A DNA stretch of 64,000 nucleotides from Verrucomicrobiia bacterium. GTDB lineage: Bacteria; Verrucomicrobiota; Verrucomicrobiia; Limisphaerales; Fontisphaeraceae. A program made the translations under genes and the position numbers. Each line of letters begins with the position of its first letter. The stretch's first letter is position 1. The notes under the pieces are model-generated. The model had not been told where the DNA came from and ran no database searches. It was given only the letters and a program-made list of their open reading frames with translations. Shown one piece after another: positions 9,572 through 20,117 of this stretch. The stretch spans positions 124,001 through 188,000 of the forward strand of contig JAOAIT010000053.1 in assembly GCA_026414565.1 (NCBI GenBank), read 5' to 3'.

Positions 9572-9696
9572 AGCGGCTTCCGGCAACCTGCCGTGTAATT
9601 GCGGCGACGAACTTCGCCGGAAATTCAGGAATACCGCCAGCCGCCTTTTTCCTTTTTCTGCTCGCCAAAGTTCTTCACGGCTGCTTGTTTGAAGTC

Positions 9697-12417
9697 ATGC
9701 CAAACCCTGTTGCCTGTTTTCGGCCCATGGGCCGCAGCGCATGGCGATGTTTCCTGCTGCTGGCGGGTTTCCTGGTGATGTTTTCCGACATGGTCCTTGT
9801 GGCGGCACCTTCCGGGGCCACGCACGAGCGGGTGGGACCGGCGGGCGGCAATCGCTTCGTGACGCCCGCCAATCAAGTGCTGACGCCGGCGGGCCTGCAT
9901 GTGCTTCTGCCCGGCACACGGCCGCAGGCCCTGGCCTTAAGCCCGGATGGGAAATTGCTGGTGGTCACCGGCAAAACCAACGCCCTGTTGGTGCTGGATC
10001 CCCGTACCGGGGCGCACCGGCAAACCGTGCCCATGCCCTCGGAAAAAGCCGTGGATCCCGAGCCGGATCCGGTTTCGACGCATATTCTGACGCCAGACAA
10101 ATCGGCCCAGGTCAGCTACACAGGGCTGATATTTTCACCGGACGGCACCCGGCTTTACCTGGCCAACGTCAATGGCAGCATCAAAGTGTTTCAGGTGGAC
10201 CGCGCCGGCCAGGTGGCGGCATTGTTCACCATCCCCCTGCCGGAGGTCAATGCGGTGGGGCGCAAGGCGGAAATCCCGGCGGGACTGGCCGTTTCGGCGG
10301 ATGGCCGGCGTTTGTACGTCGTCTTGAATCTCTCGAATCAACTGGCGGAAATGGACAGCCGCACCGGCAAAATCCTGCGCATGTGGCCGGTGGGGGTGGC
10401 CCCGTATGATGTGCGCCTGCATGGGACGCGGGCTTACGTGAGCAACTGGGGCGGGCGCGCGCCGGGCACCCATGATATTACCGGCCCGGCGGGCCGCGGC
10501 TATGCGGTGCGGGTGGACGGGGTGCGGTATGTGGCCAGCGAGGGATCAATAACCGTGATTGACCTGGCGGGCAACCGGGTGGAGCGGGAAATATTGACTG
10601 GACGGCATGCCTCCGGCCTGGCGCTTTCGCCTGAGGGGCGATATCTTTGCGTGGCCAATGCCGCCGAGGACACAATAAGTGTCCTTGAGACACAAACGGG
10701 GCGGCTGGTGGAGAACTTCACCGCCCGGCAAAATCCCGCCGACCTGTTTGGCGCGGCGCCCAATGCCCTGGCTTTTGGGCGGGATGGCCACACCCTTTAT
10801 GCCTGCAATGGCTCGCAGAACGCCGTGGCGGTGTTTGATTTCAAACCCGGCCGGACCACATTGCGCGGGCTGATCCCGGTGGGGTGGTATCCGGGTGCCA
10901 TGGTTTATGACCGGCACCGGGACACCTTGATCGTGGCCAACATCAAGGGTATCGGCTCCGGAGCGCTGTATCCGCCGGGACAAAAGGAGAAATACAACAG
11001 CCATCAATACCTCGGCAGCCTGTCCATTGTCAAAGCGCCGGGCCGCGCCGCGCTGGCTGGGATGACGCGCACGGCACTGCAGAATATGCGGTATCCGCTT
11101 CTGCGCGAAGCCGCGCGTCCGGCGCGCCCCCACCAGCCGCCCCGGCCGGTGCCCGAGAGCGTGGGCGAGGCCAGCGTGTTCAAGCACGTGGTCTATATCA
11201 TCAAGGAAAATCGCACCTATGATCAGGTGTTAGGCGACATGCCGGAAGGGCGGGGGAATCCGGAGCTGTGTATTTTTGGCGAGAAAATCACGCCCAACCA
11301 TCATGCGCTGGCCCGCGAGTTTGTGCTGCTCGACAACACCTATTGCTCCGGCATCTTGAGCGCCGACGGCCATCAGTGGACAGATACCGGCATCACCACC
11401 GATTACATGGAAAAATCCTTCGCCGGTTTTCCGCGCAGCTATCCCGACGGCATGGAGGATGACGATGTGGACGCCCTGGCCTATTCGCCTGCGGGCTTTA
11501 TCTGGGACCTCGTGTTGGGCCACGGCAAGACCTTTCGTTCCTACGGCGAATTTGGCATCACTGACAAATTCTGGCTGGATCGCCGGCGGGGTCCCAAGCC
11601 CTCATGGTTGGATGCCTACCGCCAGTTTCTCGGCCTGACCAACGGCATCCATATCAGCAGCCGGCCCGCCATTGAATCTTTGCGCGGCCATCTGGCCACG
11701 AATACGGTGGGTTGGGACATGGACATTCCGGATGTTTTTCGTGCCGCGCAATTCATCAAGGAACTTAAGGAGTTTGAATGCCTGGGGCAGTTTCCCCATC
11801 TGGTGATGATTTGCCTGCCGAATGACCACACCAGCGGCACCAAGGCCAACAGCCCCACCCCCGCGGCCTACATGGCCGACAATGATCTGGCTCTGGGCCA
11901 GATCGTGGAGGCCATCAGCCACAGCCGGTTTTGGCGGGAGACCTGCATTTTCGTGATTGAAGACGATCCCCAGAATGGCTGGGATCACATCAGCGGTTAT
12001 CGCACCGTGGCGTTTGTGATCAGTCCCTACACCAAACGCCGCGCCGTGGTGAGCACGCAGTACAACCAAACCAGCATCCTGCGCACGATTGAATTGATCC
12101 TTGGCCTGCCGCCCATGAACCAGCTCGATGCCACCGCCACGCCGATGTTTGATTGCTTTACCGAGACGCCTGATTTCACGCCCTACCAGGCGCGGCCCAA
12201 CAACATTGCGCTCGACGAGTTGAATCCCCCGCCGAAACGGGTGGCGAACGCCTTGCTGCGCCGGCATGCCCAGGCCTCGCTGACGCTGCCGTTGGAGCAG
12301 GTGGACCGTTGTCCCGAGGATTTGCTCAACCGCATCCTCTGGCATGCCATGAAAGGCCCGGAGGCGCCCTACCCCACGTGGGCGGTGCGTTGGGTCAAGG
12401 CGGAGGACGATGACTGA
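9697..12417 (+). CDS. Secreted YVTN-type beta-propeller / phosphoesterase fusion
   Basis: About 906 residues. A hydrophobic signal segment (CFLLLAGFLVMF) lies near the N-terminus. Residues about 65-450 form a seven-bladed propeller with repeated LALSPDGKLLVV, LIFSPDGTRLYLAN, GLALSPEGRYLCVAN and ALAFGRDGHTLYACN blades. From about residue 490 a phosphoesterase domain of the phospholipase C/acid phosphatase superfamily starts at HVVYIIKENRTYDQVLGD and includes DDPQNGWDHISGYRT, typical of alkaline-phosphatase-like metal sites. It likely cleaves phosphomonoesters or phospholipids outside the cytoplasm; the propeller may bind substrate or the envelope. ATG 9697 is chosen; an in-frame TTG at 9685 and ATG at 9727 are alternatives. 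It stands apart from the aldo/keto reductase by 125 bases. Confidence 0.88.
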   Translation: MPNPVACFRPMGRSAWRCFLLLAGFLVMFSDMVLVAAPSGATHERVGPAGGNRFVTPANQVLTPAGLHVLLPGTRPQALALSPDGKLLVVTGKTNALLVLDPRTGAHRQTVPMPSEKAVDPEPDPVSTHILTPDKSAQVSYTGLIFSPDGTRLYLANVNGSIKVFQVDRAGQVAALFTIPLPEVNAVGRKAEIPAGLAVSADGRRLYVVLNLSNQLAEMDSRTGKILRMWPVGVAPYDVRLHGTRAYVSNWGGRAPGTHDITGPAGRGYAVRVDGVRYVASEGSITVIDLAGNRVEREILTGRHASGLALSPEGRYLCVANAAEDTISVLETQTGRLVENFTARQNPADLFGAAPNALAFGRDGHTLYACNGSQNAVAVFDFKPGRTTLRGLIPVGWYPGAMVYDRHRDTLIVANIKGIGSGALYPPGQKEKYNSHQYLGSLSIVKAPGRAALAGMTRTALQNMRYPLLREAARPARPHQPPRPVPESVGEASVFKHVVYIIKENRTYDQVLGDMPEGRGNPELCIFGEKITPNHHALAREFVLLDNTYCSGILSADGHQWTDTGITTDYMEKSFAGFPRSYPDGMEDDDVDALAYSPAGFIWDLVLGHGKTFRSYGEFGITDKFWLDRRRGPKPSWLDAYRQFLGLTNGIHISSRPAIESLRGHLATNTVGWDMDIPDVFRAAQFIKELKEFECLGQFPHLVMICLPNDHTSGTKANSPTPAAYMADNDLALGQIVEAISHSRFWRETCIFVIEDDPQNGWDHISGYRTVAFVISPYTKRRAVVSTQYNQTSILRTIELILGLPPMNQLDATATPMFDCFTETPDFTPYQARPNNIALDELNPPPKRVANALLRRHAQASLTLPLEQVDRCPEDLLNRILWHAMKGPEAPYPTWAVRWVKAEDDD

Positions 12418-12484
12418 AGGCCGTCTGGCCGCGGCTTGCTAAATCGGCGGTTTTAGGCCAGTTTCAAACAACGACATCAACCTG

Positions 12485-13297
12485 GTGCAGGATTACCGAA
12501 CGGCATACAACAAGCGCGCCCGGGGCGAATCACTTGGAGCGAAACTGGTGATTGCCGTGGTCTTTCTTTCGACGCTGGGGCTGACCTTGTGGTTGTGGCG
12601 GCGTGAGGCGGCCCCGCCCATCAGTGTCGAAAACCTCCAGGGCGAGTTGATCCTTCCCCCAAACACCAATGCAACCGCCGGGCCGGGAAAAGTGCGTTAC
12701 AAACCCGGTTCGCTACCTCAGCGCCTGGTGCAATTTCAGTACCGGGTGGAGAAGGAAGGGCTGAGCAATGCCCTGAGTTCTGAATTGAAGATGGCCAATC
12801 TGCCGCCGGGGTTTGTCATTTACACCAATGACATCAGCCTGCCCACCTCGCTGGTCCCCGACAGCCGCGGTTTTTTAACCTTGGGCTTTGATTATCTGGC
12901 AAGCTTTCCCTTCAATCTGGACGCCGAGCTGGCGGCCGGGCGCCGCAACCCTGCCCTGGCGGGGGAGAAAGTCCGTGCCCAAATACCTGAGCATATCCGC
13001 CAGCTTGATCGGCGTCTGGTGCGTTTGCGCGGGTTTCTGGTGCCGGTGCGCATGGATGAGGAGCTGACGGTGGAATTTTTGCTCATGCGCGATCAGACCC
13101 TGTGTTGCTATGGCAAGGTGCCACGGGTCAATGAATGGGTCCACGTGCAGGTCAAGGGGCGCGGGGTCAGACCCATCATGGACATTCCCATTACCGTCGA
13201 AGGGGAGCTGCGGGTGGGTGACCGCTGGGAAAACGGCTATTTTGCCGGCATCTATTATCTGCACGCAGCGTCAGCGGTGTTTGAGCGGCGCGAGTGA
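12485..13297 (+). CDS. Membrane-anchored DUF3299-like protein
   Basis: A 270-residue protein with one N-terminal transmembrane anchor (LVIAVVFLSTLGLTLWLW) and an extracytoplasmic domain. Its C-terminal half, LRGFLVPVRMDEELTVEFLL, then DQTLCCYGKVPRVNEWVHV and an ending VEGELRVGDRWENGYFAGIY, follows the pattern of DUF3299 proteins: a CC motif followed by a G-x-x-P-x-x-N-x-W segment. The function of this family is not established; metal or redox handling has been suggested by its Cys motif, which is inference. The start is uncertain: GTG 12485 gives the full anchor, while GTG 12548 has a better Shine-Dalgarno (GGAG) but would begin inside the anchor. Confidence 0.75.
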   Translation: MQDYRTAYNKRARGESLGAKLVIAVVFLSTLGLTLWLWRREAAPPISVENLQGELILPPNTNATAGPGKVRYKPGSLPQRLVQFQYRVEKEGLSNALSSELKMANLPPGFVIYTNDISLPTSLVPDSRGFLTLGFDYLASFPFNLDAELAAGRRNPALAGEKVRAQIPEHIRQLDRRLVRLRGFLVPVRMDEELTVEFLLMRDQTLCCYGKVPRVNEWVHVQVKGRGVRPIMDIPITVEGELRVGDRWENGYFAGIYYLHAASAVFERRE

Positions 13298-13352
13298 TGC
13301 GGGAAATCCTTGGATTCTTCGCCCTGGCAAGTTAAACTGAGGAGCTTGGTCT

Positions 13353-13409
13353 ATGCGGCCCTTTTGCGGGTATGGCAAAAGAATTCATCAGAATCGGCGG
13401 GGCGCGTGA
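13353..13409 (+). other. Short upstream ORF overlapping the uvrA start codon (18 codons)
   Basis: ATG at 13353 is preceded at good spacing by TGAGGAG, the best Shine-Dalgarno sequence near uvrA. The frame reads 18 codons and stops at 13407-13409, so it runs through the uvrA start codon (13372) in another frame. uvrA itself has only a weak GCGGG before its ATG. This arrangement could limit uvrA translation or couple the two; it may also be an accident. Confidence 0.4.
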
Positions 13410-16332
13410 GCACAACCTCAAGAACCTCACGCTGGAGATTCCCCGGGAACGGCTGGTGGTCATCACCGGCCTGAGCGGGTCGGGGAAGTCGTCCCTGGCC
13501 TTTGACACGCTGTATGCCGAGGGACAGCGCAAATATGTGGAATCACTGTCCGCCTATGCCCGGCAATTCCTGGACCAGATGCAAAAGCCGGACGTGGACT
13601 ACATCGAGGGGCTGTCCCCCGCGATTGCCATCGAGCAGCAGAGTTCGGGAGCCAATCCCCGCTCCATCATTGCCACCACCACCGAGATTTACGATTACCT
13701 GCGGTTGCTGTTCGCACATCTCGGCCAGCCACATTGTCCGGACAGTGGCGCCCCCATGACGCCGCAGACAGCAAGTGATATCGTGGACAAGATACTGGCC
13801 CTGCCGCCGCGCACGCGAGTGATGCTGCTGGCGCCGGTGGTGCGCAATGAGAAAGGGGAGTTTCGGGATGTCATTGAACGGCTGGCCCGGGAGGGCTTTG
13901 TCCGCGCCCGCGTGGACGGCCAGATGCACGAACTGGCCGCCAACACCCGCATCAAGCTCGATCCCAAGCTGCGTCACACCATTGAGGTGGTGGTGGACCG
14001 GTTGGTGGTGGACGAGAAAATTCGCATCCGCCTCAGCGATTCCGTGGAGACGGCCCTCAAGTGGGGCGAAAATGCGGTGGTGGTTTTGCATCAGCCGCCG
14101 GAGGCATCCGCCAGTGAGGTATGGACGGAAACCCTGCATTCCACGCGCGCCTGCAGTCCGGTCACCGGGCGCAGTTATGAGAAAGTAACGCCCAAGCATT
14201 TTTCGTTCAACGCGCCGCAAGGGGCCTGTCCGGTGTGTCATGGACTGGGGCAGAAAATGGTGTTTGATCCAGCGCTGGTGGTACCCGTCCCGGAAAAGTC
14301 TTTGGAGGACGGGGCGATTCTGCCCTGGCGCCGCGGGGGCAAGCGCATGATTGTGTACTATAAGGCGTTGTTGCGGGGGCTGGCGGCGCATTATGGGCAA
14401 AGTCTGGAAACTCCCTGGAAAAACCTGCCTGAGCATTTTCGGCACAAAGTGCTTTATGGCACGGGCCCGGAGGAGATTGAATTCACTTTTTGGCGGGCCG
14501 GCAAGATGAGCAAAATCACCCGGCCTTTCGAGGGGGTGCTGCCCAATCTCGAGCGTCTGTATCAGGAAAGTGAAAGTGAATTCACCAAAAACCGGCTCAA
14601 GGCTTTCATGAATCCCCAGCCTTGTGACGCCTGTGGCGGCAAACGGCTCAAACCGGAGATCCTGGCCGTGACGCTGGGCGATGAGGCGCTGGCGGCCCGG
14701 TTCAAGAAAAGCGCCTTGGTAAATAAAGAAAACAAGACGCCACAGATTCCGGGTCTGTCCATCATGGACGTATGCGCCTTGTCCATTGAAGAGGCGGATG
14801 CCTTTTTTGCGGCCCTGCAATGGACCGATTTTCAGAAACAAATTGCCCAGGACCTGGTGCGGGATATCCGGGCCCGGTTGGGCTTTCTTAAAGATGTGGG
14901 GCTTGGTTACCTTACGTTGGATCGGGAGAGCGGGACGTTGAGCGGGGGCGAGGCCCAGCGGATCCGGCTGGCCACGCAAATTGGGGCCGGCCTGGTGGGT
15001 GTGCTTTACATTCTGGATGAGCCGAGCATCGGGCTGCATCCGCGCGATAACGAAAAATTACTGCGCACGTTGGAGGGATTGCGCGATTTGGGCAATTCGG
15101 TGATTGTGGTGGAGCATGATGAAGACACCATCCGGCGGGCCGATTACATCATTGACCTGGGCCCTGGCGCCGGCGTGCATGGGGGGGAGGTAGTGGCAGC
15201 CGGGCGGTTGTCCGAGATTCTGAACAATCCTCGTTCCCTCACCGGCCGTTATCTGAGCGGGGATCTCAGCATCCCCGTGCCGCGCAAGCGGGTGGCGCCG
15301 GCTCCCGAGCGCGGCTGGCTGGAAATCCTGGGGGCCCGGGAAAACAATCTTAAAAACATCCATGTGCGTATTCCGCTGGGCACGTTGACGTGCGTTACGG
15401 GGGTGAGCGGCTCGGGCAAAAGCACGCTGGTGGATACCATCCTGCGGCGCGCCCTGTTCCGCCAGTGGTATGGTTCCAAGGAGCAGCCAGGGGCGCATAC
15501 CGCCATTCTGGGGGCCGACAAGCTCAGTAAAATTGTGGTGATTGATCAGACGCCCATCGGGCGCACGCCGCGCAGCAATCCGGCTACGTACACCGGCATT
15601 TTCAATCACATCCGGGAATTGTTCGCGCGGCTGCCGGCGGCGCGGGTGCGGGGTTATGATGCCGGCCGGTTCAGTTTTAATGTGCGCGGCGGGCGTTGCG
15701 AAAAGTGCCAGGGGGACGGTTTGATCAAAATCGAGATGCACTTTTTGCCGCCGGTGTATGTCACGTGTGAAGCCTGTGGCGGCCGCCGCTACAACCGCGA
15801 AACGCTGGAGATTAACTACAAAGGATTGAATATTGCAGACGTGCTCAACCTCACGGTGGACGAGGCGGTTTCCTTCTTCCGGGCGGTGCCCCAGATTTGC
15901 GAAGTCTGCCAGACGATGGCCGAGGTCGGACTGGGCTATCTTAAGCTGGGCCAATCTGCCACCACCCTCAGCGGGGGCGAAGCCCAACGGTTGAAGCTGG
16001 CCGCGGAGCTGAGCCGCAAACAAAGCGGCCACTCGCTCTATATTTTGGACGAGCCAACGACGGGTCTGCATTTTCACGATGTAGCCAAATTGCTGGAGGT
16101 GTTGTTCAAGCTGCGCGCTCCGGGGAACACGCTGGTGGTGATTGAGCATAATCTCGATGTGATTAAAACCGCCGACTGGATCATTGATTTGGGCCCGGAA
16201 GGGGGGGACGCCGGGGGGCAGGTGGTGGCTTGCGGCACCCCGGAGCAGGTGGCGGCCACGCCGGGCAGCCATACCGGCCGTTTTTTAAGTCGCGTTTTGG
16301 GCTTGCCCGCGGCACAATCCTTCCCTGCATGA
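13372..16332 (+). CDS. uvrA: UvrABC excinuclease subunit A
   Basis: A 986-residue damage-sensing ATPase of nucleotide excision repair with two ABC modules. The first has Walker [11 protein letters not shown] near residue 32 and LSGGEAQR; the second has [10 protein letters not shown] and a second LSGGEAQR. The zinc module of the second half is intact (CEKCQGDG ... CEACGG). The first zinc site is not: where other UvrA proteins have CxxC, this one has Cys261-Ser-Pro-Val, with only the distal CPVC pair kept. The C-terminal end is about 40 residues longer than E. coli UvrA. ATG 13372 fits the conserved N-terminus. Its stop overlaps the next gene by ATGA, so translation of the TPR protein is probably coupled. 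Confidence 0.98.
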   Translation: MAKEFIRIGGAREHNLKNLTLEIPRERLVVITGLSGSGKSSLAFDTLYAEGQRKYVESLSAYARQFLDQMQKPDVDYIEGLSPAIAIEQQSSGANPRSIIATTTEIYDYLRLLFAHLGQPHCPDSGAPMTPQTASDIVDKILALPPRTRVMLLAPVVRNEKGEFRDVIERLAREGFVRARVDGQMHELAANTRIKLDPKLRHTIEVVVDRLVVDEKIRIRLSDSVETALKWGENAVVVLHQPPEASASEVWTETLHSTRACSPVTGRSYEKVTPKHFSFNAPQGACPVCHGLGQKMVFDPALVVPVPEKSLEDGAILPWRRGGKRMIVYYKALLRGLAAHYGQSLETPWKNLPEHFRHKVLYGTGPEEIEFTFWRAGKMSKITRPFEGVLPNLERLYQESESEFTKNRLKAFMNPQPCDACGGKRLKPEILAVTLGDEALAARFKKSALVNKENKTPQIPGLSIMDVCALSIEEADAFFAALQWTDFQKQIAQDLVRDIRARLGFLKDVGLGYLTLDRESGTLSGGEAQRIRLATQIGAGLVGVLYILDEPSIGLHPRDNEKLLRTLEGLRDLGNSVIVVEHDEDTIRRADYIIDLGPGAGVHGGEVVAAGRLSEILNNPRSLTGRYLSGDLSIPVPRKRVAPAPERGWLEILGARENNLKNIHVRIPLGTLTCVTGVSGSGKSTLVDTILRRALFRQWYGSKEQPGAHTAILGADKLSKIVVIDQTPIGRTPRSNPATYTGIFNHIRELFARLPAARVRGYDAGRFSFNVRGGRCEKCQGDGLIKIEMHFLPPVYVTCEACGGRRYNRETLEINYKGLNIADVLNLTVDEAVSFFRAVPQICEVCQTMAEVGLGYLKLGQSATTLSGGEAQRLKLAAELSRKQSGHSLYILDEPTTGLHFHDVAKLLEVLFKLRAPGNTLVVIEHNLDVIKTADWIIDLGPEGGDAGGQVVACGTPEQVAATPGSHTGRFLSRVLGLPAAQSFPA

Positions 16333-19010
16333 GGCTGCCGTTGACCATGCGTGCCCGCTTGTGGCTGTGGCTGAGCGGCGTGATTGTCGCCCTGGCCATG
16401 GGGGGCGCTGTGCCCCTGGAGGGGGCCACCAGCGCCGCGGAACGCCGCGCGCTGACAACAGCGCAAATATTATTCAATGACGGCTCGTATGATCTGGCCG
16501 AGCGCGAGCTGGCTGATTTTGTGCGGCGCTATCCCAACTCTGACCGGTTGGCCGAGGCCGTGCTCCTGCAAGCCCAGGCCCGATTCAAAATGAAAAATCT
16601 GGCCGGCGCCATTGAGTTGTTGCAGAACTACTTTCCCCAGTCAGGCACGTTGGCCGACGAATATCGGTTCTGGATTGCGGAGGCCCATTATGAGGCCCGA
16701 CAATATGGGCCGGCGGCTGCGGCCTATGCCCAGCTTTTGCGGGATTTTCCCAAGTCGCGCCGGCGGCTGGAAGCCATCTACGGTGAAGCCCTGTGCCGCT
16801 TTCAGTTGCAGGAATGGAATCGCGTCAAGGAGCTGCTGGGACAGCCAGAGGGTGATTTTCAGCGCATGACGGCGGGGCGTTTGCAAGACCCTCCCGTGGT
16901 CCGTGCCTACCTGTTGTTGGGCGAAACTTACTGGCATACGCGGGAATACCGCGCGGGTGAGGCCGCCTTGCTCAAGCTTAATGCCGACCGGATGCCGCCC
17001 GAGCTGGCCTGGGAGCATCACCATTTGCTGTGCCGCCTGCAGATGGCCGACCAGCGGTTGACGAACGCCCTGGCCACCTCCCACAAGCTCATGCAATACG
17101 CCCGGGCAGGCAACTTGCGGCAGCGCATTGCTGACACGCTGGCGCTCCAGGCTGGCCTCTATGAGCAGTTGCAACAGTGGGACGAGGCGGTGCGGGTGTA
17201 CGAAGCCAATCTGTCCGACATTGCCACCCCGGCCCAACGCCGGCAGGCCCTTCTCAAGGTTATCGAGTTGACCCTGGCGCAAAAGCAGCACGCCCAGGCC
17301 CTGCAAAAACTCGAGGCCTTCGTGGCGGCCTATCCCAACGATCCGGTGCAGGATTTGGCCCAATTTACCCTGGGTGAGCTGAAGCTGCGGCTCTACGTGG
17401 AACGATCCTCGGCTGTCTCCGGCGCCGTGACCACCGCCGGCGAGACGAATCTGTTGCAGGTGGCCTTGGGACACTTCAACCGCGTGATCACGGATTTCCC
17501 ACAAAGTCCCTACACGCCCAAGGCGTTGCTCTTGCGCGGGTGGTGCCAGTGGCTCGACGGCAATTACGTGGCCAGTCAGGCTGCTTTCCGTCAGGCGGCG
17601 GAACGACTGCCCCCCGGGCCGGATCAGGCGGTGGCGCAGTTCAAGCTGGGCGATACCTACCTTTATCAAAAAGATTACTCCAACGCATTGGTGCAATTTC
17701 AGCTCGTGCTAAGCAATTATGCCGGAGTGGCGGAGATTCGCACGCAGTTGCTGGATCAGGCGCTGTATCAGGTGTTGCGCGCCAGCATTGAACTGGGGGA
17801 TTTGCACAGTGCCGAGTCGGCTTTCCGTCAATTGGTGGAGTGGTTTCCGGAGAGTTATTACAGCGATCGCAGCATGTTGCTGCTCGGCCAGGCGCTCAAT
17901 CGCGTGAATCAGCCCGCCCGCGCGCGCGAAGTCTTTGCCCAACTGGTGCAACGTTTTCCGCAATCACCCCTGGCGGTTGAAGCCCGGCTGGCCATGGCGC
18001 GCACCTATGCGCAGGAAAACCGCTGGGAGGAGGCGCTGGAGCACTACAATGCGTGGGCGGCGGAGGAAACCGCCCGCCGCAAGGTGCCCACCGCCGAGTT
18101 TGACCGGGCCTGGCTGCATTACCGTGCAGGGCGGGAGAGCAATGCGCTCGAATTGTTTGCCCGTTTCGTGCAGGATTTCCCGCAGCATTCCCTGGCGCCA
18201 CGGGCGGAGTATTGGATTGCCAACTATTATTTTCGCCACAACGATTTGACCAACGCCGAAACCCACTACCAACGGCTTTTTCTCAACACGAACTGGCCGC
18301 GCTCGGAATTGACCTACCAGGCGCAATTAATGGCCGGCCGAGCTGCTCTGGCCCGGCAGAGCGTGCGGGATGCCACCAATTATTTTCTTGTGTTGATCAA
18401 TGACACCAATACGCCCACCCCCTTGTTGTTGTCGGCTTACTTCGCCTATGGCGACACCATGGTGGACCTGCCGGTTTTCGGGGCCACCAATGTTTATGAG
18501 CAATTTGCCACCGCCATCACGATTTTGAGCAAAATCCCGCAGACAGATCCCACCAGCCCGCTCGTGCCGGCGGCCTGGGGGCGCATAGGGGATTGCTACC
18601 TGCAGCTCGCCGCCCAGGACCCCAAGTATTACGACAGTGCGGCGGAATTTTATCAACTGGCCATGACCAATGCGGCGGAGGTTTCCGTGCGCAGCCAGGC
18701 CGAAGTGGGGCTGGGATTGGTGCGAGAAAAACAGGCGGCGCTTCAGCCGGCCCAGCGCGAGGCTTTGCTGGCCGAGGCCTATGAGCACTACCGGAATGTG
18801 CTTTATGGCCGCAACCTGGTGGGCGAAGAGACGGCGGACCCCTTCTGGTTGCGGCGGGCCGGGCTGGCGGCGGCGGCCCTGAAAGAAAACCAGAAAGACT
18901 TCCCGGCTGCGCAGGCCATCTATCAGCGGCTTAAGACGCTCCTGCCCGTGATGGCCGAGTATTGCGATCGCCGCCTCGAACGTCTGCGTGAACTCTCAGT
19001 CTCCCCCTGA
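16329..19010 (+). CDS. Large exported TPR-repeat protein
   Basis: An 893-residue protein with an N-terminal signal segment (LWLWLSGVIVALAMGGAV) followed by arrays of tetratricopeptide repeats along its length (for example LFNDGSYDLAERELADFVRR, then a unit starting QALNRVNQPARAREVFAQLV). The repeat class resembles periplasmic BamD/YbgF-type TPRs, with recurrent FPQSPLAVEA linkers. It probably acts as a protein-protein scaffold in the periplasm or at the outer membrane; partners are unknown. ATG 16329 forms a 4-base ATGA overlap with the uvrA stop, which fixes the start and suggests coupled expression, although a shared function with DNA repair is not evident. Confidence 0.85.
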   Translation: MRLPLTMRARLWLWLSGVIVALAMGGAVPLEGATSAAERRALTTAQILFNDGSYDLAERELADFVRRYPNSDRLAEAVLLQAQARFKMKNLAGAIELLQNYFPQSGTLADEYRFWIAEAHYEARQYGPAAAAYAQLLRDFPKSRRRLEAIYGEALCRFQLQEWNRVKELLGQPEGDFQRMTAGRLQDPPVVRAYLLLGETYWHTREYRAGEAALLKLNADRMPPELAWEHHHLLCRLQMADQRLTNALATSHKLMQYARAGNLRQRIADTLALQAGLYEQLQQWDEAVRVYEANLSDIATPAQRRQALLKVIELTLAQKQHAQALQKLEAFVAAYPNDPVQDLAQFTLGELKLRLYVERSSAVSGAVTTAGETNLLQVALGHFNRVITDFPQSPYTPKALLLRGWCQWLDGNYVASQAAFRQAAERLPPGPDQAVAQFKLGDTYLYQKDYSNALVQFQLVLSNYAGVAEIRTQLLDQALYQVLRASIELGDLHSAESAFRQLVEWFPESYYSDRSMLLLGQALNRVNQPARAREVFAQLVQRFPQSPLAVEARLAMARTYAQENRWEEALEHYNAWAAEETARRKVPTAEFDRAWLHYRAGRESNALELFARFVQDFPQHSLAPRAEYWIANYYFRHNDLTNAETHYQRLFLNTNWPRSELTYQAQLMAGRAALARQSVRDATNYFLVLINDTNTPTPLLLSAYFAYGDTMVDLPVFGATNVYEQFATAITILSKIPQTDPTSPLVPAAWGRIGDCYLQLAAQDPKYYDSAAEFYQLAMTNAAEVSVRSQAEVGLGLVREKQAALQPAQREALLAEAYEHYRNVLYGRNLVGEETADPFWLRRAGLAAAALKENQKDFPAAQAIYQRLKTLLPVMAEYCDRRLERLRELSVSP

Positions 19011-19066
19011 ATCGCGTGCCGCCCACGAAGGCGAGGGAGGCCGGCCAGGTGAATCATCCCTTTCAT

Positions 19067-19948
19067 CTATTCGACGTTCATGGCCTGCTCCCGGAATTTC
19101 TCCAACTCGGTCTTCAGGAGCACTACCTCGCGTGCGATGAGGGCATCGTTGGCCTTGGAGCCGATGGTGTTGATTTCGCGGTTCATCTCCTGCGCCAGGA
19201 AATCCAGCAGCCGGCCCACCGGCTCCGTGGCGCGGCGGGCATCCTCAAATTGCTGGAAATGACTTTCCAGCCGGGCCAGCTCCTCGCTGATGTCTGAGCG
19301 ATCCGCGAATAAGACGATTTCCTTGAGCAACCGTTCATCATCCTCCGGCAGATGGGCCAGGCCGGCAGCTCGCAGGCGCTCGACGAGCTGCTGGCGGTAA
19401 CGCTTTTGCACCAGGGGGGCGCGGCGGCGAATCCGGGCCGCACTGCGGCGCATGAGGGCCACGCGCCGCGCCAAATCTTTCTCCAAGTGAGCGCCTTCAC
19501 GCTGGCGGGTGCGCAGCATGGCCTCCAGCGCCTGACGCAGGGCGGTATGCAACGCCGGCCAGAACGTTTCGGCATCGAGCGCTTCCTCGTCGGATTCCAA
19601 CACGCCAGGCGCCTGCACCACCAGATCGAGCGTTACCGGACTGGTCAGCTTCAGTTCGCGGGCCAATTGTTGCAATTCCTTCAAATAGGCACGCGCGAGC
19701 TCATGATTCAGCCGGGGACACGCTTTGCCGCTGCGGTGGGAGAGGTGCAAGGTGACGCGGACGGTGACCTTGCCGCGGGAGAGGGACTGGGCCACCACAT
19801 CTCGCATTTGCGCCTCCAGCACCTCCAGGTCGCGCGGCAAAACCACCAGCAAATCCAGTTGCTTGCGGTTGACCGAACTGATTTCAACGCTGACTTTGTA
19901 ACCGTCACGGGCACATTCCGCGTGCCCATAACCTGTCATGGACTTCAT
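19067..19948 (-). CDS. yicC: YicC family endoribonuclease-like protein
   Basis: A 293-residue protein of standard family length, starting MKSMTGYGHAE, the hallmark YicC N-terminus, and ending with DISEELARLESHFQQF, RLLDFLAQEMNREINTIGSK and a helical tail. YicC proteins are reported to be stress-linked RNases; the middle part is an Arg-rich helical region. In many bacteria yicC is followed by gmk and rpoZ, but here it is alone, convergent with the TPR gene and divergent from the kinase. Confidence 0.95.
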   Translation of the reverse strand: MKSMTGYGHAECARDGYKVSVEISSVNRKQLDLLVVLPRDLEVLEAQMRDVVAQSLSRGKVTVRVTLHLSHRSGKACPRLNHELARAYLKELQQLARELKLTSPVTLDLVVQAPGVLESDEEALDAETFWPALHTALRQALEAMLRTRQREGAHLEKDLARRVALMRRSAARIRRRAPLVQKRYRQQLVERLRAAGLAHLPEDDERLLKEIVLFADRSDISEELARLESHFQQFEDARRATEPVGRLLDFLAQEMNREINTIGSKANDALIAREVVLLKTELEKFREQAMNVE

Positions 19949-20117
19949 AGAATGCCACTATGGGAAGGCGGCGGCCCTGCCGCAAATCAATTTTACAGCC
20001 AAATAAGCGCGTTGGCCCGGTCCCCACAGAGAAGGAAAACATTTGGTGGTCAGAAAAACGTTTCGCAGCTATTTTCTTTGTAACCCTTCCGCCCAAAGGC
20101 CTCAGAAAGAAGTTAGT

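Noticed and set aside
13543-16272. Two long minus-strand frames opposite uvrA
   Set aside because: High-GC codon pattern produces open antisense frames; uvrA is unambiguous.
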